A program made the position numbers and the translations under genes. From NCBI GenBank assembly GCA_017540565.1, contig JAFYAU010000008.1, forward strand, positions 62,001-126,000: DNA of 64,000 nucleotides, given 5' to 3'. Shown here piece by piece: positions 7,062-14,769 of the stretch; within the stretch, counting starts at the first letter, position 1; the number at the start of each line of letters is the position of its first letter. Origin of the DNA: Oscillospiraceae bacterium. Its GTDB lineage: Bacteria; Bacillota; Clostridia; Oscillospirales; Oscillospiraceae. The notes beneath the pieces are model-generated. The model ran no database searches. It saw only the letters and a list, made by a program, of their open reading frames with translations, and had not been told where the DNA came from.

Positions 7062-8360
7062 TCAGCCAAGGGTGAAGGAGGCTCCGTCTCCTCGGTAATC
7101 CGCGGAGAAGAATGCCGACATGGCCTTCACCATATAGCCGGCGTCCATGGCGCCGGCAGTCTCCCAGCAGGAATGCATGGCCAGCTGGGGGAGCCCGACA
7201 TCGACGGTCGGTACGGATACGCGGCCGGCGGAGATGTTCCCAAGCGTGGAGCCGCCGGGACTGTCGGCTCGGTTGGCAAAGGACTGGAAAGGAACGCCGG
7301 CCGTCTCGCAGACAGAGCGGAAAACGGCGGCGGAATAGGCGTCGGTGGCATATTTCTGATTGGCGGCGTACTTGATCACGACGCCCTTGTTCATATGGCA
7401 GCAGTTGTCCGGATCGTATTTCTCCGGATGAGCGGGATGGATCGCGTGCGCATTGTCAGCAGACACCATGAAACTGGCGCTGAGGGCGCGCTCCAGCGCC
7501 CCGGCGTCCGTGCAGGCCGAGGCCGTGATCCTGACCAGCACGTCCCTGAGGAAGGTGGATGCTGCCCCCTGCCGCGTGGTGCTTCCCACTTCCTCATTGT
7601 CCAGGATGCAGCACAGGGGGACCATGGTTCTGTTCGAGGCGTCCAGAAAGCCACGGAGAGTGGTATAGGCGCACATGAGATCATCCAGGCGGGGACTGCA
7701 GACGTATTCCCGGTCCAGGCCGAGGAGAGCGCCCGGCTGACGCAGGTACAGGAACAGATCGGCGGAGAGGATGTCCTCCTGACGGACGCCGAGAGTTTCT
7801 GCAATCAGCGCGTACAGTTTTCCCCTTGCCATCTCGGAGCCCATAAGGGGCTGCATGTCGGTCTGGGCATTGTAGCTCGCGCTGTCGTTTGCCGTGCGGT
7901 TGACATGGATGGCTAGGCTGGGGATCACCATGAGATCCCGGTCGATGTTTACGAGGACCGTCTTCGCTCCGGACCCGCTGCGGATCATGACGCGCCCCGC
8001 CACGGACAGCGGACGGTCGAACCAGGGGGCAAGGAGCATGCCTCCGTATTTTTCCACGTTGGCGCAGACGTAGGCACCCGCTTTTTCTGTTTCAGGGTTT
8101 TCCTTGAGTTTGAACACGGGGCTGTCGCCGTGGGTGGCGGACATGAGGAAACCGCGCCACGGTCCCGCGGGCATACGGAAGGCGATCACGGACGTGCCGT
8201 TGCGTGTGACGTAGTAGCTTTCACCGGGTTCCAGAGCCCAGGCATCCGTTTCGGAGAGGGGACGGAATCCGTGCCGTGACAGCAGCTCCGACACCGCTTC
8301 CGCGACATGGAAGGGGCTGACGCATCCGGATATAAACTGCAGAAGGTCTTCGCTGATCAT
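7062..8360 (-). CDS. M18 family aminopeptidase (aspartyl aminopeptidase-like)
   Basis: 432 residues from the ATG at 8360 (a GTG 3 codons upstream is possible). The co-catalytic zinc pattern of M18 is visible in order: ATHGDSP (His), RLDDLMCAY (bridging Asp), LDNEEVGS (catalytic and ligand Glu), SADNAHA (Asp) and LAMHSCWE (terminal His). The family is cytoplasmic and removes N-terminal residues, often acidic ones, from peptides. It has no obvious partner gene; a strong hairpin follows it and it is transcribed away from the second URO-D gene. Confidence 0.9.
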   Translation of the reverse strand: MISEDLLQFISGCVSPFHVAEAVSELLSRHGFRPLSETDAWALEPGESYYVTRNGTSVIAFRMPAGPWRGFLMSATHGDSPVFKLKENPETEKAGAYVCANVEKYGGMLLAPWFDRPLSVAGRVMIRSGSGAKTVLVNIDRDLMVIPSLAIHVNRTANDSASYNAQTDMQPLMGSEMARGKLYALIAETLGVRQEDILSADLFLYLRQPGALLGLDREYVCSPRLDDLMCAYTTLRGFLDASNRTMVPLCCILDNEEVGSTTRQGAASTFLRDVLVRITASACTDAGALERALSASFMVSADNAHAIHPAHPEKYDPDNCCHMNKGVVIKYAANQKYATDAYSAAVFRSVCETAGVPFQSFANRADSPGGSTLGNISAGRVSVPTVDVGLPQLAMHSCWETAGAMDAGYMVKAMSAFFSADYRGDGASFTLG

Positions 8361-8475
8361 TTGCACCACTTCTTATCTGTAGGAATTGCGGCATCCCGCA
8401 GACCGGCGGGATGACAGGACGATTATACTCCAGAAAACAGCGGCCGTCCATCGTCAAAACCCGCGGATGAAGCGG

Positions 8476-8504
8476 TTTCCAGAACGCCCGGCCGGGTGTA
8501 TAAT
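8476..8504 (+). promoter_or_regulatory. promoter of the second URO-D family gene
   Basis: TTTCCA, 17-nt spacer, TATAAT with TG directly before it. It resembles the promoter of the first URO-D gene at 4235-4264. Confidence 0.65.
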
Positions 8505-8577
8505 GACATTTGTCAAAGATCGGAACCGGGCGGGGCGGCCTCGTCTCTGTCAGGAACGGAAACTGGGAGGAATGAAA

Positions 8578-9579
8578 ATGGCGCAGATTACGGCCAGAGA
8601 GAATTATCTGAGGATCCTGCGGGGAGAGATCCCCGAGTATCTGCCCACCATGATGGAACCCTGCAAGGAGGGGGCGAAGGATCATCTGCTGACGCCCATT
8701 GCGGCGCCCGACGGTCCCGTTTACAGCCCGTGGGGCGTTCGCTTCGTCGGGAGTCCGGACAATAATTTCGGCGCCATGCCCGAACCGGGGTTCATCATTC
8801 TGGACGACATCACCCGGTGGCGGGACGTGATCCGGAATCCGGACATGTCCGGATTCGACTGGGAGGCGCATTACAAGGATCCTGAGGTGTTCGGGGAGAA
8901 GGACAGGGTGAACAAGGTGATCATGACCGGCGGCGGCGACTATTTCCAGACGCTGGTGAGCTTCATGGGTTTCGAGAACGCGCTGCTGGCCATGTACGAG
9001 GAACCGGAGGAGGTCATGGCTCTGTTTGACTATTTGTCCGAGTACTTCCTTCTCGTGGTGAAGAACGCCATCTATTATACAAAACCCGACGTTTACATGC
9101 TGGCGGACGATACCGCCGCCCAGCAGGCGCCGTTCTTCTCACCGTCCATGTACCGGGAACTCCTTGAGCCGTTTTACCGGAGGCACACCGAACTTGCCCT
9201 CGACGCGGGGATGCTGATCGATCATCACAACTGCGGCCGGTGCGAGGATTTCATCGGCGAATGGCTGGACATGGGGATCTGCAGCTGGAATCCGGCGCAG
9301 ACCTGCAATGATCTGAAGGGCATCAAGGAGAAGTACGGTGACCGGCTCACCATGCAGGGATGCTGGGACAACACCGGATACATCAGCAGCCTGGAATGCT
9401 CCGACGAGGAACTGACGGAGGCGCTCTACGACTATGTGGACACGTTCGCCCCGGGGGGACGCTTCGTGTTCATGGCCGGCCTGCACGGGGACCGGAACGA
9501 CGAGAGGTTCATACGCAAGCAGAAACTGATCGACGATTTCTACCGGGATTACGCGAAAGACTGGTATAAAACTCACTGA
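8578..9579 (+). CDS. uroporphyrinogen decarboxylase-domain (MtaA/CmuA-type) protein, second copy
   Basis: 333 residues. GGGAGG at 8565-8570 fits the ATG at 8578 better than the ATG at 8572. The start MAQITARENYLRILRG aligns with the first copy. Barrel motifs are VYMLADDTAAQQAPFFSP, MLIDHHNCGRCEDFIGEWLD (a possible His/Cys zinc site), SWNPAQTCNDLKG and LTMQGCWDNTGY. The family includes MtaA, MtbA, CmuA and O-demethylase methyltransferases that move methyl groups between a corrinoid and a thiol. Neither copy has a corrinoid protein or activase gene beside it, so the methyl acceptor is unknown. It is only a distant paralogue of the 4330 gene. Confidence 0.8.
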   Translation: MAQITARENYLRILRGEIPEYLPTMMEPCKEGAKDHLLTPIAAPDGPVYSPWGVRFVGSPDNNFGAMPEPGFIILDDITRWRDVIRNPDMSGFDWEAHYKDPEVFGEKDRVNKVIMTGGGDYFQTLVSFMGFENALLAMYEEPEEVMALFDYLSEYFLLVVKNAIYYTKPDVYMLADDTAAQQAPFFSPSMYRELLEPFYRRHTELALDAGMLIDHHNCGRCEDFIGEWLDMGICSWNPAQTCNDLKGIKEKYGDRLTMQGCWDNTGYISSLECSDEELTEALYDYVDTFAPGGRFVFMAGLHGDRNDERFIRKQKLIDDFYRDYAKDWYKTH

Positions 9580-9591
9580 ATAACGGAAGAA

Positions 9592-9634
9592 AAGGGACCG
9601 GCCCCCGCGCCTCTGACGCGGGGGCCGGTCCCTT
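9592..9634. terminator. bidirectional terminator
   Basis: An 18-bp GC-rich stem (AAGGGACCGGCCCCCGCG paired with its complement) and a 7-nt loop, located between the convergent URO-D and MATE genes. Confidence 0.8.
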
Positions 9635-9647
9635 ATGAAGATCGCCG

Positions 9648-11012
9648 TCAGGCGACCAGGCTCTTTCTTACTTTCCAGCGTCCGGACAGGTAGTAGGCCC
9701 CGCCGACGAAGATGAAGACGTTGCCGGCCAGCGCATTGCCCAGCCACAGGCCGAAAAGACCCATGCCTAGAACGACCTGAAGCAGCAGCGCGAACCCGAT
9801 CCGGCAGATGATGCCGTCTGTGATGCCCCCGATAAAGGACAGGGTGGAGAAGCCGATGCCGTTGATGAAGGCGAAGGCCACGGCCCTGGTGGCAAAGCCG
9901 AAGGCGTCGATGCAGGCGACGGGCACGTACATATGGCACATCTTCAGGACCTCGGGGTCGGAATTGAACAGGCCGAAGATCTGTTCGGGGAAAGCGATGA
10001 CCAGAAGAGAAATCAGGGCGGAGAAGGCGCATCCGATCACCAGGATGCATCCCAGCGTGACAGTGACGCGGCGGTGCTTCCCGGCGGCGAAATTCTGGCC
10101 CACCATGGTGGATCCGGCGGCGTTCAGCGCGTGCCCGCCGATACCGGCCACCATGCTGATCTTGCTTCCCACGGCGCCCACGGCAGACGCCGTCAGGCCG
10201 TACATGTTGACCCAGGAATGGATGATCATCATGGAAACGGTGACCGCGACGCTCTGGATCATGATGGGGACGCCGAGCTTGAACAGAAGCCTGGTCTCCT
10301 TCCCGTCGGGACGGAAGCTGGCCGGCTTCCAGTCGAAGCCGATCGCCTCCCGCCGCATGTACATGAAAATCAGCGAGCAGAGGCAGGAGATGAACTGACT
10401 GATCACGGTGGCAAGGGCGGCGCCGAAACAGCCCATGCCCATGGGACCGACGAAGATGATGTCCAGGATCACGTTCAGGATCGAGGAGATCATGATGAAG
10501 ATCATGGGATGCCGGCTGTCCCCCATGCCGCGCAGCGTGGCGCTGACCCCGTTGTAGATGCACATGATGAAGTTTCCGACAGAGCAGACCCTCACGTAGT
10601 CCATGGCGCCGTCGAAGGCTTCAGCCGGGATATGCATGGCCGTCAGCAGCTGACGGGCAAAAACGAAGGGGATGATCATGAACGCGATGCCCATGAAGAA
10701 GGTGTAGGTCATCATCGTGCCGATGGTGGAGCTCAGCCGGCCGCGGTTTCCCGCTCCGATGTGCTGTGAAATGATGATCTGCCCGGCGGAACAGAAGCCG
10801 ATGCACGTCAGCAGGAAGATCATGATGATGTTGCTGGCATTGGAGGCTGCCGTCAGGCCGGGACTTCCCAGATAGCGGCCGACGATGATCGTATCCGCAA
10901 GGGAGTAGGCCTGCTGCAGCACATTCGAGGCAATGAAGGGAAGCGAGAAGATGATCAGCTGCTTCATGGGATTGCCCACGGTATAGTCTTTGATGATGGA
11001 TCGTTCGCTCAA
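9648..11012 (-). CDS. MATE family multidrug/metabolite efflux transporter
   Basis: 454 residues with about 12 hydrophobic segments in the MATE two-bundle layout. The start PMKQLIIFSLPFIASNVLQQ and AYSLADTIIVGRYLG are the typical DinF/NorM-like opening; the second half repeats the pattern (TLSFIGGITDGI). There is no ATG near the N-terminus. AGAGGG 8 nt before a TTG at 11012 gives MSERSIIKDYTVGNPMKQ, the likely start. It exports cationic or organic substrates against a Na+ or H+ gradient. Its long leader and palindrome-bearing upstream promoter suggest induction. Substrate not predictable. Confidence 0.88.
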   Translation of the reverse strand: MSERSIIKDYTVGNPMKQLIIFSLPFIASNVLQQAYSLADTIIVGRYLGSPGLTAASNASNIIMIFLLTCIGFCSAGQIIISQHIGAGNRGRLSSTIGTMMTYTFFMGIAFMIIPFVFARQLLTAMHIPAEAFDGAMDYVRVCSVGNFIMCIYNGVSATLRGMGDSRHPMIFIMISSILNVILDIIFVGPMGMGCFGAALATVISQFISCLCSLIFMYMRREAIGFDWKPASFRPDGKETRLLFKLGVPIMIQSVAVTVSMMIIHSWVNMYGLTASAVGAVGSKISMVAGIGGHALNAAGSTMVGQNFAAGKHRRVTVTLGCILVIGCAFSALISLLVIAFPEQIFGLFNSDPEVLKMCHMYVPVACIDAFGFATRAVAFAFINGIGFSTLSFIGGITDGIICRIGFALLLQVVLGMGLFGLWLGNALAGNVFIFVGGAYYLSGRWKVRKSLVA

Positions 11013-11045
11013 CGGTAAAGCCCTCTTTATCTTTTTATCCTGACC

Positions 11046-11074
11046 ATTGTACTCCCGTTTTCGTCCGCAGGCAA
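11046..11074 (-). promoter_or_regulatory. proximal promoter of the MATE gene
   Basis: Minus strand TTGCCT, 17-nt spacer, TACAAT, 34 nt before the TTG start. It lies downstream of the long leader and could give basal expression independent of the distal promoter. Confidence 0.5.
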
Positions 11075-11094
11075 CAGGAAGAGAAAGAAAAGGA

Positions 11095-11214
11095 CAGCAG
11101 CCCGGTTTCCGCCGGGCTGCTGCCAATCAGGAAAAAAAGAGGAATGTGCGGCCGCAGGCCGCGATCCGGGAAAGGAGAATGGGAATCGGCTGTACGGCAT
11201 GGGACGGATCGCGG
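11095..11214 (-). promoter_or_regulatory. structured leader, possible attenuator upstream of MATE gene
   Basis: Three elements lie in order on the minus strand. First, a 9-bp inverted repeat CCGCGATCC (11214-11206) / GGATCGCGG (11167-11159). Second, a GCGGCC/GGCCGC stem (11162-11148) followed 9 nt later by seven T. Third, an 11-bp stem CAGCAGCCCGG/CCGGGCTGCTG (11122-11095) followed by a T-rich run. The first two share bases 11159-11162, so they cannot form together, as in an antiterminator/terminator switch. I do not recognise a known riboswitch. The gap 11013-11348 holds only this leader, two promoters and a terminator. Confidence 0.45.
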
Positions 11215-11271
11215 CTGGGCGCGGTGGCTGCCCGCCGCGCCGCCGTTTCGGCCTGGTTACGTTACATCCCC

Positions 11272-11300
11272 ATTATAGTTAGCAATAGCTAACTTGTCAA
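11272..11300 (-). promoter_or_regulatory. consensus promoter with palindromic operator
   Basis: Minus strand TTGACA, 17-nt spacer, TATAAT: a perfect consensus promoter. The spacer is almost entirely the inverted repeat AGTTAGC-TATT-GCTAACT (11277-11294), a typical site for a MarR/TetR-type repressor. It points at the MATE gene through a leader of about 250 nt. No regulator gene is adjacent. Confidence 0.75.
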
Positions 11301-11310
11301 GAGGTTTTTC

Positions 11311-11342
11311 ATAAAAAAAGAACCGCCCGCGGAAACGGGCGG
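11311..11342 (-). terminator. terminator of the PLP decarboxylase transcript
   Basis: CCGCCCG/CGGGCGG stem with a 6-nt loop, followed on the minus strand by TTCTTTTTTT. It ends the scfA-scfB-decarboxylase transcript just before the MATE promoter. Confidence 0.88.
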
Positions 11343-11348
11343 TATCTG

Positions 11349-12668
11349 TCAGCGGACGACAGGGATCCTGCGGATCCCGAAATGCCGGAACAGCGGAAGC
11401 AGATCCTCGTGGAGCCGTTCCCCCGGCATGACGAGAGGAACGGCGGGAGGACAGGCTGCGGATATATCTGCGCATACCCGGCCGGCGGCCTCTTCGGCAC
11501 GGACGGTCTCCCGCCGGCGGAGCAGAGCTTCCCTCATCGTCATGGCGCGTTCCGGCCGGATCGGCGGGAAAAGCACCTGCGGAGGGGAAAGCGGGGCGGA
11601 GCCGAGGGCGTCCCGCAGTGTGAGATGATCCTCCGCCGTGTTTCCCGGGGAGACCATGAGCACCACATGCTCCGGGTCGGCATACTCCGGTTCCACGCTG
11701 CCTTCTCTGAGACGGCGGGCCGCAGCGGCGCCGTCCGTACGGAGCGTGATCCTGAGAGGGTCGGAGGGGCGGACGCTCCAGCCCTCCTTCGTCAGGACGG
11801 CCTTCGTGCGTTCCGTCTGCTCTCCGGCCTGACACAGCCGTTCCGGGAAGTCCGCAGCCAGTGCCGCATTGGCCAGGTCCAGAGAGGCCAGGATCAGATA
11901 GGAGGGACTGCTGCTTCCGAACAGGGACAGAGCGGAGGAAACGTCTCCGATCATGGCTTCCGGGCAGCGGCCGGACAGGTGAAGATACGCCCCGCCCGTC
12001 AGAACGGGCAGCGTCTTGTGGGCCGAATCGCAGCAGATGTCCGCACCGAGATCCATCGGATGCAGCGGTTCCGGCAGAAAATGCAGGTAGGCCCCGTGGG
12101 CGTTGTCCACCGCAAGACGCGTTCCGCGTCGGTGGCAGACATCCGCCAGGGCGGAGACGTCCTGCATCGCCCCCAGATAATCCGGGCTGGTGATCCACAC
12201 GGCGGCGGGCGGCTCCGGCAGCTCCGCCAGCGCGCGGTCCAGCGCGTCGGGAGAGAGAGGACAGGACACGGGGGAAACGGAGGCTTCCGGATACAGCCAG
12301 ATCACGTCGGCGTCCAGGAGCGCGGCGGCGGAGACGAAACTCCGGTGTACGTTGCGGGCGGCGAGGATCCTCTCTGAGGAACCGTCAGGCCGGTGGGAAA
12401 GAAGCAGCTTGACCATGGCGCGTACGCACAGGGACGAGCCTTCCGCGGAATAGAAGGTGGCTGCCGTCCCGAACAGGCCGGCGGCGGTGCGCTGGCTTTC
12501 GGCGATGATCCCCTCCGGGGCGTAAAGATCGTCGGCTCCGCCCACCTCCGTCAGATCCAGCGGCTCCGGACCGAGCAGCTGAACGCCCTTGTGTCCCGGC
12601 ACGTGGAAGCGGGAGGGGGAGAAGCGCGCGTAGGAGGAGACGAAGTCATAGATGGGTGTGGAAATCAT
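11349..12668 (-). CDS. Orn/Lys/Arg decarboxylase family PLP enzyme (SpeA/YaaO-type)
   Basis: 439 residues from the ATG at 12668, which has AAAGGAGGT 7 nt upstream. N-terminal RFHVPGHKG is the signature of the fold III-type Orn/Lys/Arg decarboxylase family. DNAHGAYLHFLP follows, and CDSAHKTLPVLTGGAYLH carries the PLP lysine. The C-terminus has the family's PGE(R)LHEDLL motif. The length matches the short Gram-positive forms (YaaO/SpeA-like, lacking the N-terminal response-regulator-like domain). It produces a polyamine precursor from a basic amino acid. The gene follows scfB by 31 nt on the same transcript. Substrate specificity cannot be assigned from sequence alone. Confidence 0.85.
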   Translation of the reverse strand: MISTPIYDFVSSYARFSPSRFHVPGHKGVQLLGPEPLDLTEVGGADDLYAPEGIIAESQRTAAGLFGTAATFYSAEGSSLCVRAMVKLLLSHRPDGSSERILAARNVHRSFVSAAALLDADVIWLYPEASVSPVSCPLSPDALDRALAELPEPPAAVWITSPDYLGAMQDVSALADVCHRRGTRLAVDNAHGAYLHFLPEPLHPMDLGADICCDSAHKTLPVLTGGAYLHLSGRCPEAMIGDVSSALSLFGSSSPSYLILASLDLANAALAADFPERLCQAGEQTERTKAVLTKEGWSVRPSDPLRITLRTDGAAAARRLREGSVEPEYADPEHVVLMVSPGNTAEDHLTLRDALGSAPLSPPQVLFPPIRPERAMTMREALLRRRETVRAEEAAGRVCADISAACPPAVPLVMPGERLHEDLLPLFRHFGIRRIPVVR

Positions 12669-12699
12669 AGGGACCTCCTTTCCCCGAAACAGGGCGGAT

Positions 12700-14100
12700 T
12701 CAGCCGGCGTCATCTTCGCCGGCCCCGCCGAAGGCCCGGGCGACGTTCATCATCACGGCGCACTCGATCCGTTTCCGGAACAGCTCGCAGCCAGGGGGAT
12801 AGATCCCCTGGATGGAGCCGGACGCGTGCATGGAATTGGCGGCGCAGCCGCCGGAGCAGAAGAATCTGGCCCAGCAGTCCCGGCATTCCGGACGGGAGTA
12901 GGCGTTGCAGGCGCGGAACTCCTCACGCAGGGTGCGGTTGGTCACACCTTCAAAGACGCTGCCGAGACGGTACCGCTCGTCCCCCACGAACTGGTGACAG
13001 GGGTACAGATCGCCCCACGGCGTGACAGCCATGTATTCCGTGCCGCTGCCGCAGCCGGAGACCCGCTTGTAGATGCAGGGCCCTTCGGAAAGATCCAGCA
13101 TGTAATGGTAGAAAGTGATGGGATGACCTTCTCTTTCCCTGCGCAGCATGTCGAAGGTGAGCTTTTCGTATTCCTTTTTCACGGTCTCAATATCCTCCGG
13201 CGTCAGGGCGGAGGGGGAATCGGGAGAACAAACCACCGGCTCCATGCTCAGTTCGGTAAAGCCGAGATCTGCCATGTGGAACACGTCTTCGGTGAAATCC
13301 GGATTCCAGTGGGTGAAAGTGCCCCGCATGTAGTAGCTCCGGCTGCCGCGCGCCTTTACCAGCTTCTGGAAGAGAGGGACGATGCGGTCATAGCTGCCGC
13401 GGCCGGCGTGATCCACCCGGAAACGGTCGTGGACTTCTTTCCGTCCGTCCAGGGACAGAACGACGTTGTCCATCTCCCGGTTGCAGAAGTCGATCACATC
13501 GTCGTCGATCAGCATGCCGTTGGTGGTCAGCGTGAAGCGGAAATGCTTTCCGGCCTCTTCTTCGATGCTGCGGGCGTAGGCCACCAGCTGCTTCACCACG
13601 CCGAAATTCATCAGGGGTTCGCCCCCGAAGAAGTCCACCTCCAGATTGCGGCGCGTCCCGGAATTCGCGACGAGGAAGTCCAGCGCCTGCCGGCCGACGT
13701 CAAAGCTCATCAGGGCCCGGTCGCCGTGAAACTCCCCCTGGGAGGCGAAGCAGTAGCTGCAGGTCAGGTTGCACGAGTGGGCAACGTGCAGGCACAGGGC
13801 CTTGATCACGTCCCCGCTCCGCTCTTTCAGCGTGCCGGCAATCGGTTCGAAAGTGTCCGGAGTAAAAAGACGGCCCTGCCTTTTCAGATCCTCTATGTCC
13901 TCCAGACACTCGTCCAGTTCCTGTTCCGTTACGTCCGGACGCCCGGCGTAGCGGGCCAGCAGCGTCTTCTTTATCTCCTCGGGCGGCGTAGTCTCATACA
14001 GGGCGATCGCGTCGTACGCCACGTCGTCCACCGCGTGCACGGAACCGCTGCACACGTCCAGCACGATATTGTATCCGCCCAGCCTGTACTGATGGATCAT
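12700..14100 (-). CDS. scfB: SCIFF peptide maturase (radical SAM/SPASM thioether enzyme)
   Basis: 466 residues from the ATG at 14100. Cys110, Cys114 and Cys117 (CNLTCSYCF) bind the radical SAM [4Fe-4S] cluster. FFGGEPLMNF follows. The C-terminal SPASM region has Cys-rich segments CGSGTEYMAVTPWGDLYPC and CRDCWARFFCSGGCAANS for two auxiliary clusters. The N-terminus (about residues 1-95) is a RiPP recognition-like domain. It forms thioether crosslinks between Cys and partner residues of the SCIFF peptide. The substrate gene scfA is directly upstream, so the assignment rests on both sequence and context. A weak hairpin between scfA and scfB probably lowers scfB relative to the peptide. Confidence 0.95.
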   Translation of the reverse strand: MIHQYRLGGYNIVLDVCSGSVHAVDDVAYDAIALYETTPPEEIKKTLLARYAGRPDVTEQELDECLEDIEDLKRQGRLFTPDTFEPIAGTLKERSGDVIKALCLHVAHSCNLTCSYCFASQGEFHGDRALMSFDVGRQALDFLVANSGTRRNLEVDFFGGEPLMNFGVVKQLVAYARSIEEEAGKHFRFTLTTNGMLIDDDVIDFCNREMDNVVLSLDGRKEVHDRFRVDHAGRGSYDRIVPLFQKLVKARGSRSYYMRGTFTHWNPDFTEDVFHMADLGFTELSMEPVVCSPDSPSALTPEDIETVKKEYEKLTFDMLRREREGHPITFYHYMLDLSEGPCIYKRVSGCGSGTEYMAVTPWGDLYPCHQFVGDERYRLGSVFEGVTNRTLREEFRACNAYSRPECRDCWARFFCSGGCAANSMHASGSIQGIYPPGCELFRKRIECAVMMNVARAFGGAGEDDAG

Positions 14101-14121
14101 GAAAAAACCCCCTGACGCCAG

Positions 14122-14152
14122 AAATGCCGTCCGGAAGATCCAGACGGCATTT
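14122..14152 (-). terminator. attenuating hairpin between scfA and scfB
   Basis: A 10-bp stem AAATGCCGTC/GACGGCATTT with an 11-nt loop and only three T afterwards. It is weak as a terminator; more likely it sets the peptide-to-enzyme ratio. Confidence 0.6.
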
Positions 14153-14167
14153 TTGGAATGAATTGAC

Positions 14168-14317
14168 TTACCTGTTGGCTTTGTTCTCGCACTTCTGGTT
14201 GGCCACACCGCAGCTTGTCTTGCAGGCGGACTGGCAGGAGGTCTGGCACTCGCCGCAGCCGCCCTTGGCGGCGGTGGCGCACAGAGAACGGGTCTCAAGG
14301 GTCTTGATTCTTTTCAT
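14168..14317 (-). CDS. scfA: SCIFF precursor peptide (six cysteines in forty-five residues)
   Basis: 49 residues starting MKRIKTLETRSLCA; the core is CGECQTSCQSACKTSC followed by GVANQKCENKANR. This spacing, with CxxCxxxCxxxCxxxC, is diagnostic of the SCIFF ribosomal peptide family that is nearly universal in Clostridia. There are seven Cys in total, one (Cys13) in the leader-like part. Cys residues in the core become thioether-linked by ScfB. The biological role is unknown; the peptide is ancestral in Clostridia. It is followed by a hairpin and scfB, and it has its own consensus-like promoter. Confidence 0.95.
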   Translation of the reverse strand: MKRIKTLETRSLCATAAKGGCGECQTSCQSACKTSCGVANQKCENKANR

Positions 14318-14360
14318 TTCTGCTATCATCCTTTGGAAAGATTCTTCTTAAGTACTGAAA

Positions 14361-14389
14361 ATAGTAGCATAGGAGCCGGCGCAAGTCAA
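14361..14389 (-). promoter_or_regulatory. promoter of scfA-scfB
   Basis: Minus strand TTGACT, 17-nt spacer, TACTAT, with the scfA start 44 nt downstream. Confidence 0.65.
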
Positions 14390-14471
14390 GGAAAAACAGC
14401 CGTCCGGGGAGGGAAACGGGTCGGCAGGGGCGGAAAGAGCGCGCACGGGCGGCGGAAGTCCGCGGTTTTTC

Positions 14472-14500
14472 TTGACAATGCGGAAGGATGCCCGTAAAAT
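14472..14500 (+). promoter_or_regulatory. promoter of the thrS T-box transcript
   Basis: TTGACA, 17-nt spacer, TAAAAT, immediately before the T-box leader. Confidence 0.85.
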
Positions 14501-14506
14501 AAGGCA

Positions 14507-14742
14507 GTTACGTGGAAATCGTGGATGAGGACAGTATCCTTCCCGGATGCTGCAGAGAGGAGCCGGACGGTGCGAGGCTCCGCGAAAGGGAAGGGGAGAC
14601 CACCTCGGAGAGGTCCTTAATCGGGCCCGGAGACGCCGTTACCGTCAGAAAGAGCGGCCGCCTGTCAAAGGCGGCAATTTGGGTGGAACCGCGAGCAATC
14701 GTCCCAATTCGCCGGAACCGGCGGATGGGGCTTTTTTATTTT
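14507..14742 (+). ncRNA. T-box riboswitch (Thr) upstream of thrS
   Basis: The leader shows stem I with GGATGAGGACAGTA, a likely specifier ACC (Thr) in GAGACCACCTC near 14599-14604, the T-box core GGGTGGAACCGCGAG at 14691-14705, and a terminator GTCCC...CGCCGG/CCGGCG...GGGGC followed by TTTTTTATTTT. Uncharged tRNA-Thr would pair with the TGGN bulge and stabilise the antiterminator, turning thrS on. Stem I boundaries are approximate. Confidence 0.95.
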
Positions 14743-14769
14743 CCTGTGAAAACCGAAAGGAGATCAGTT

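Noticed and set aside
11095-11264. Guanidine or other known riboswitch in front of the MATE gene
   Set aside because: I could not match the leader to the conserved core of any riboswitch I know; kept as an unnamed structured leader.
11047-11292. 81-codon plus-strand open frame in the MATE leader
   Set aside because: No ribosome binding site, Arg/Ala-rich product, and it overlaps the palindromic promoter and hairpins.
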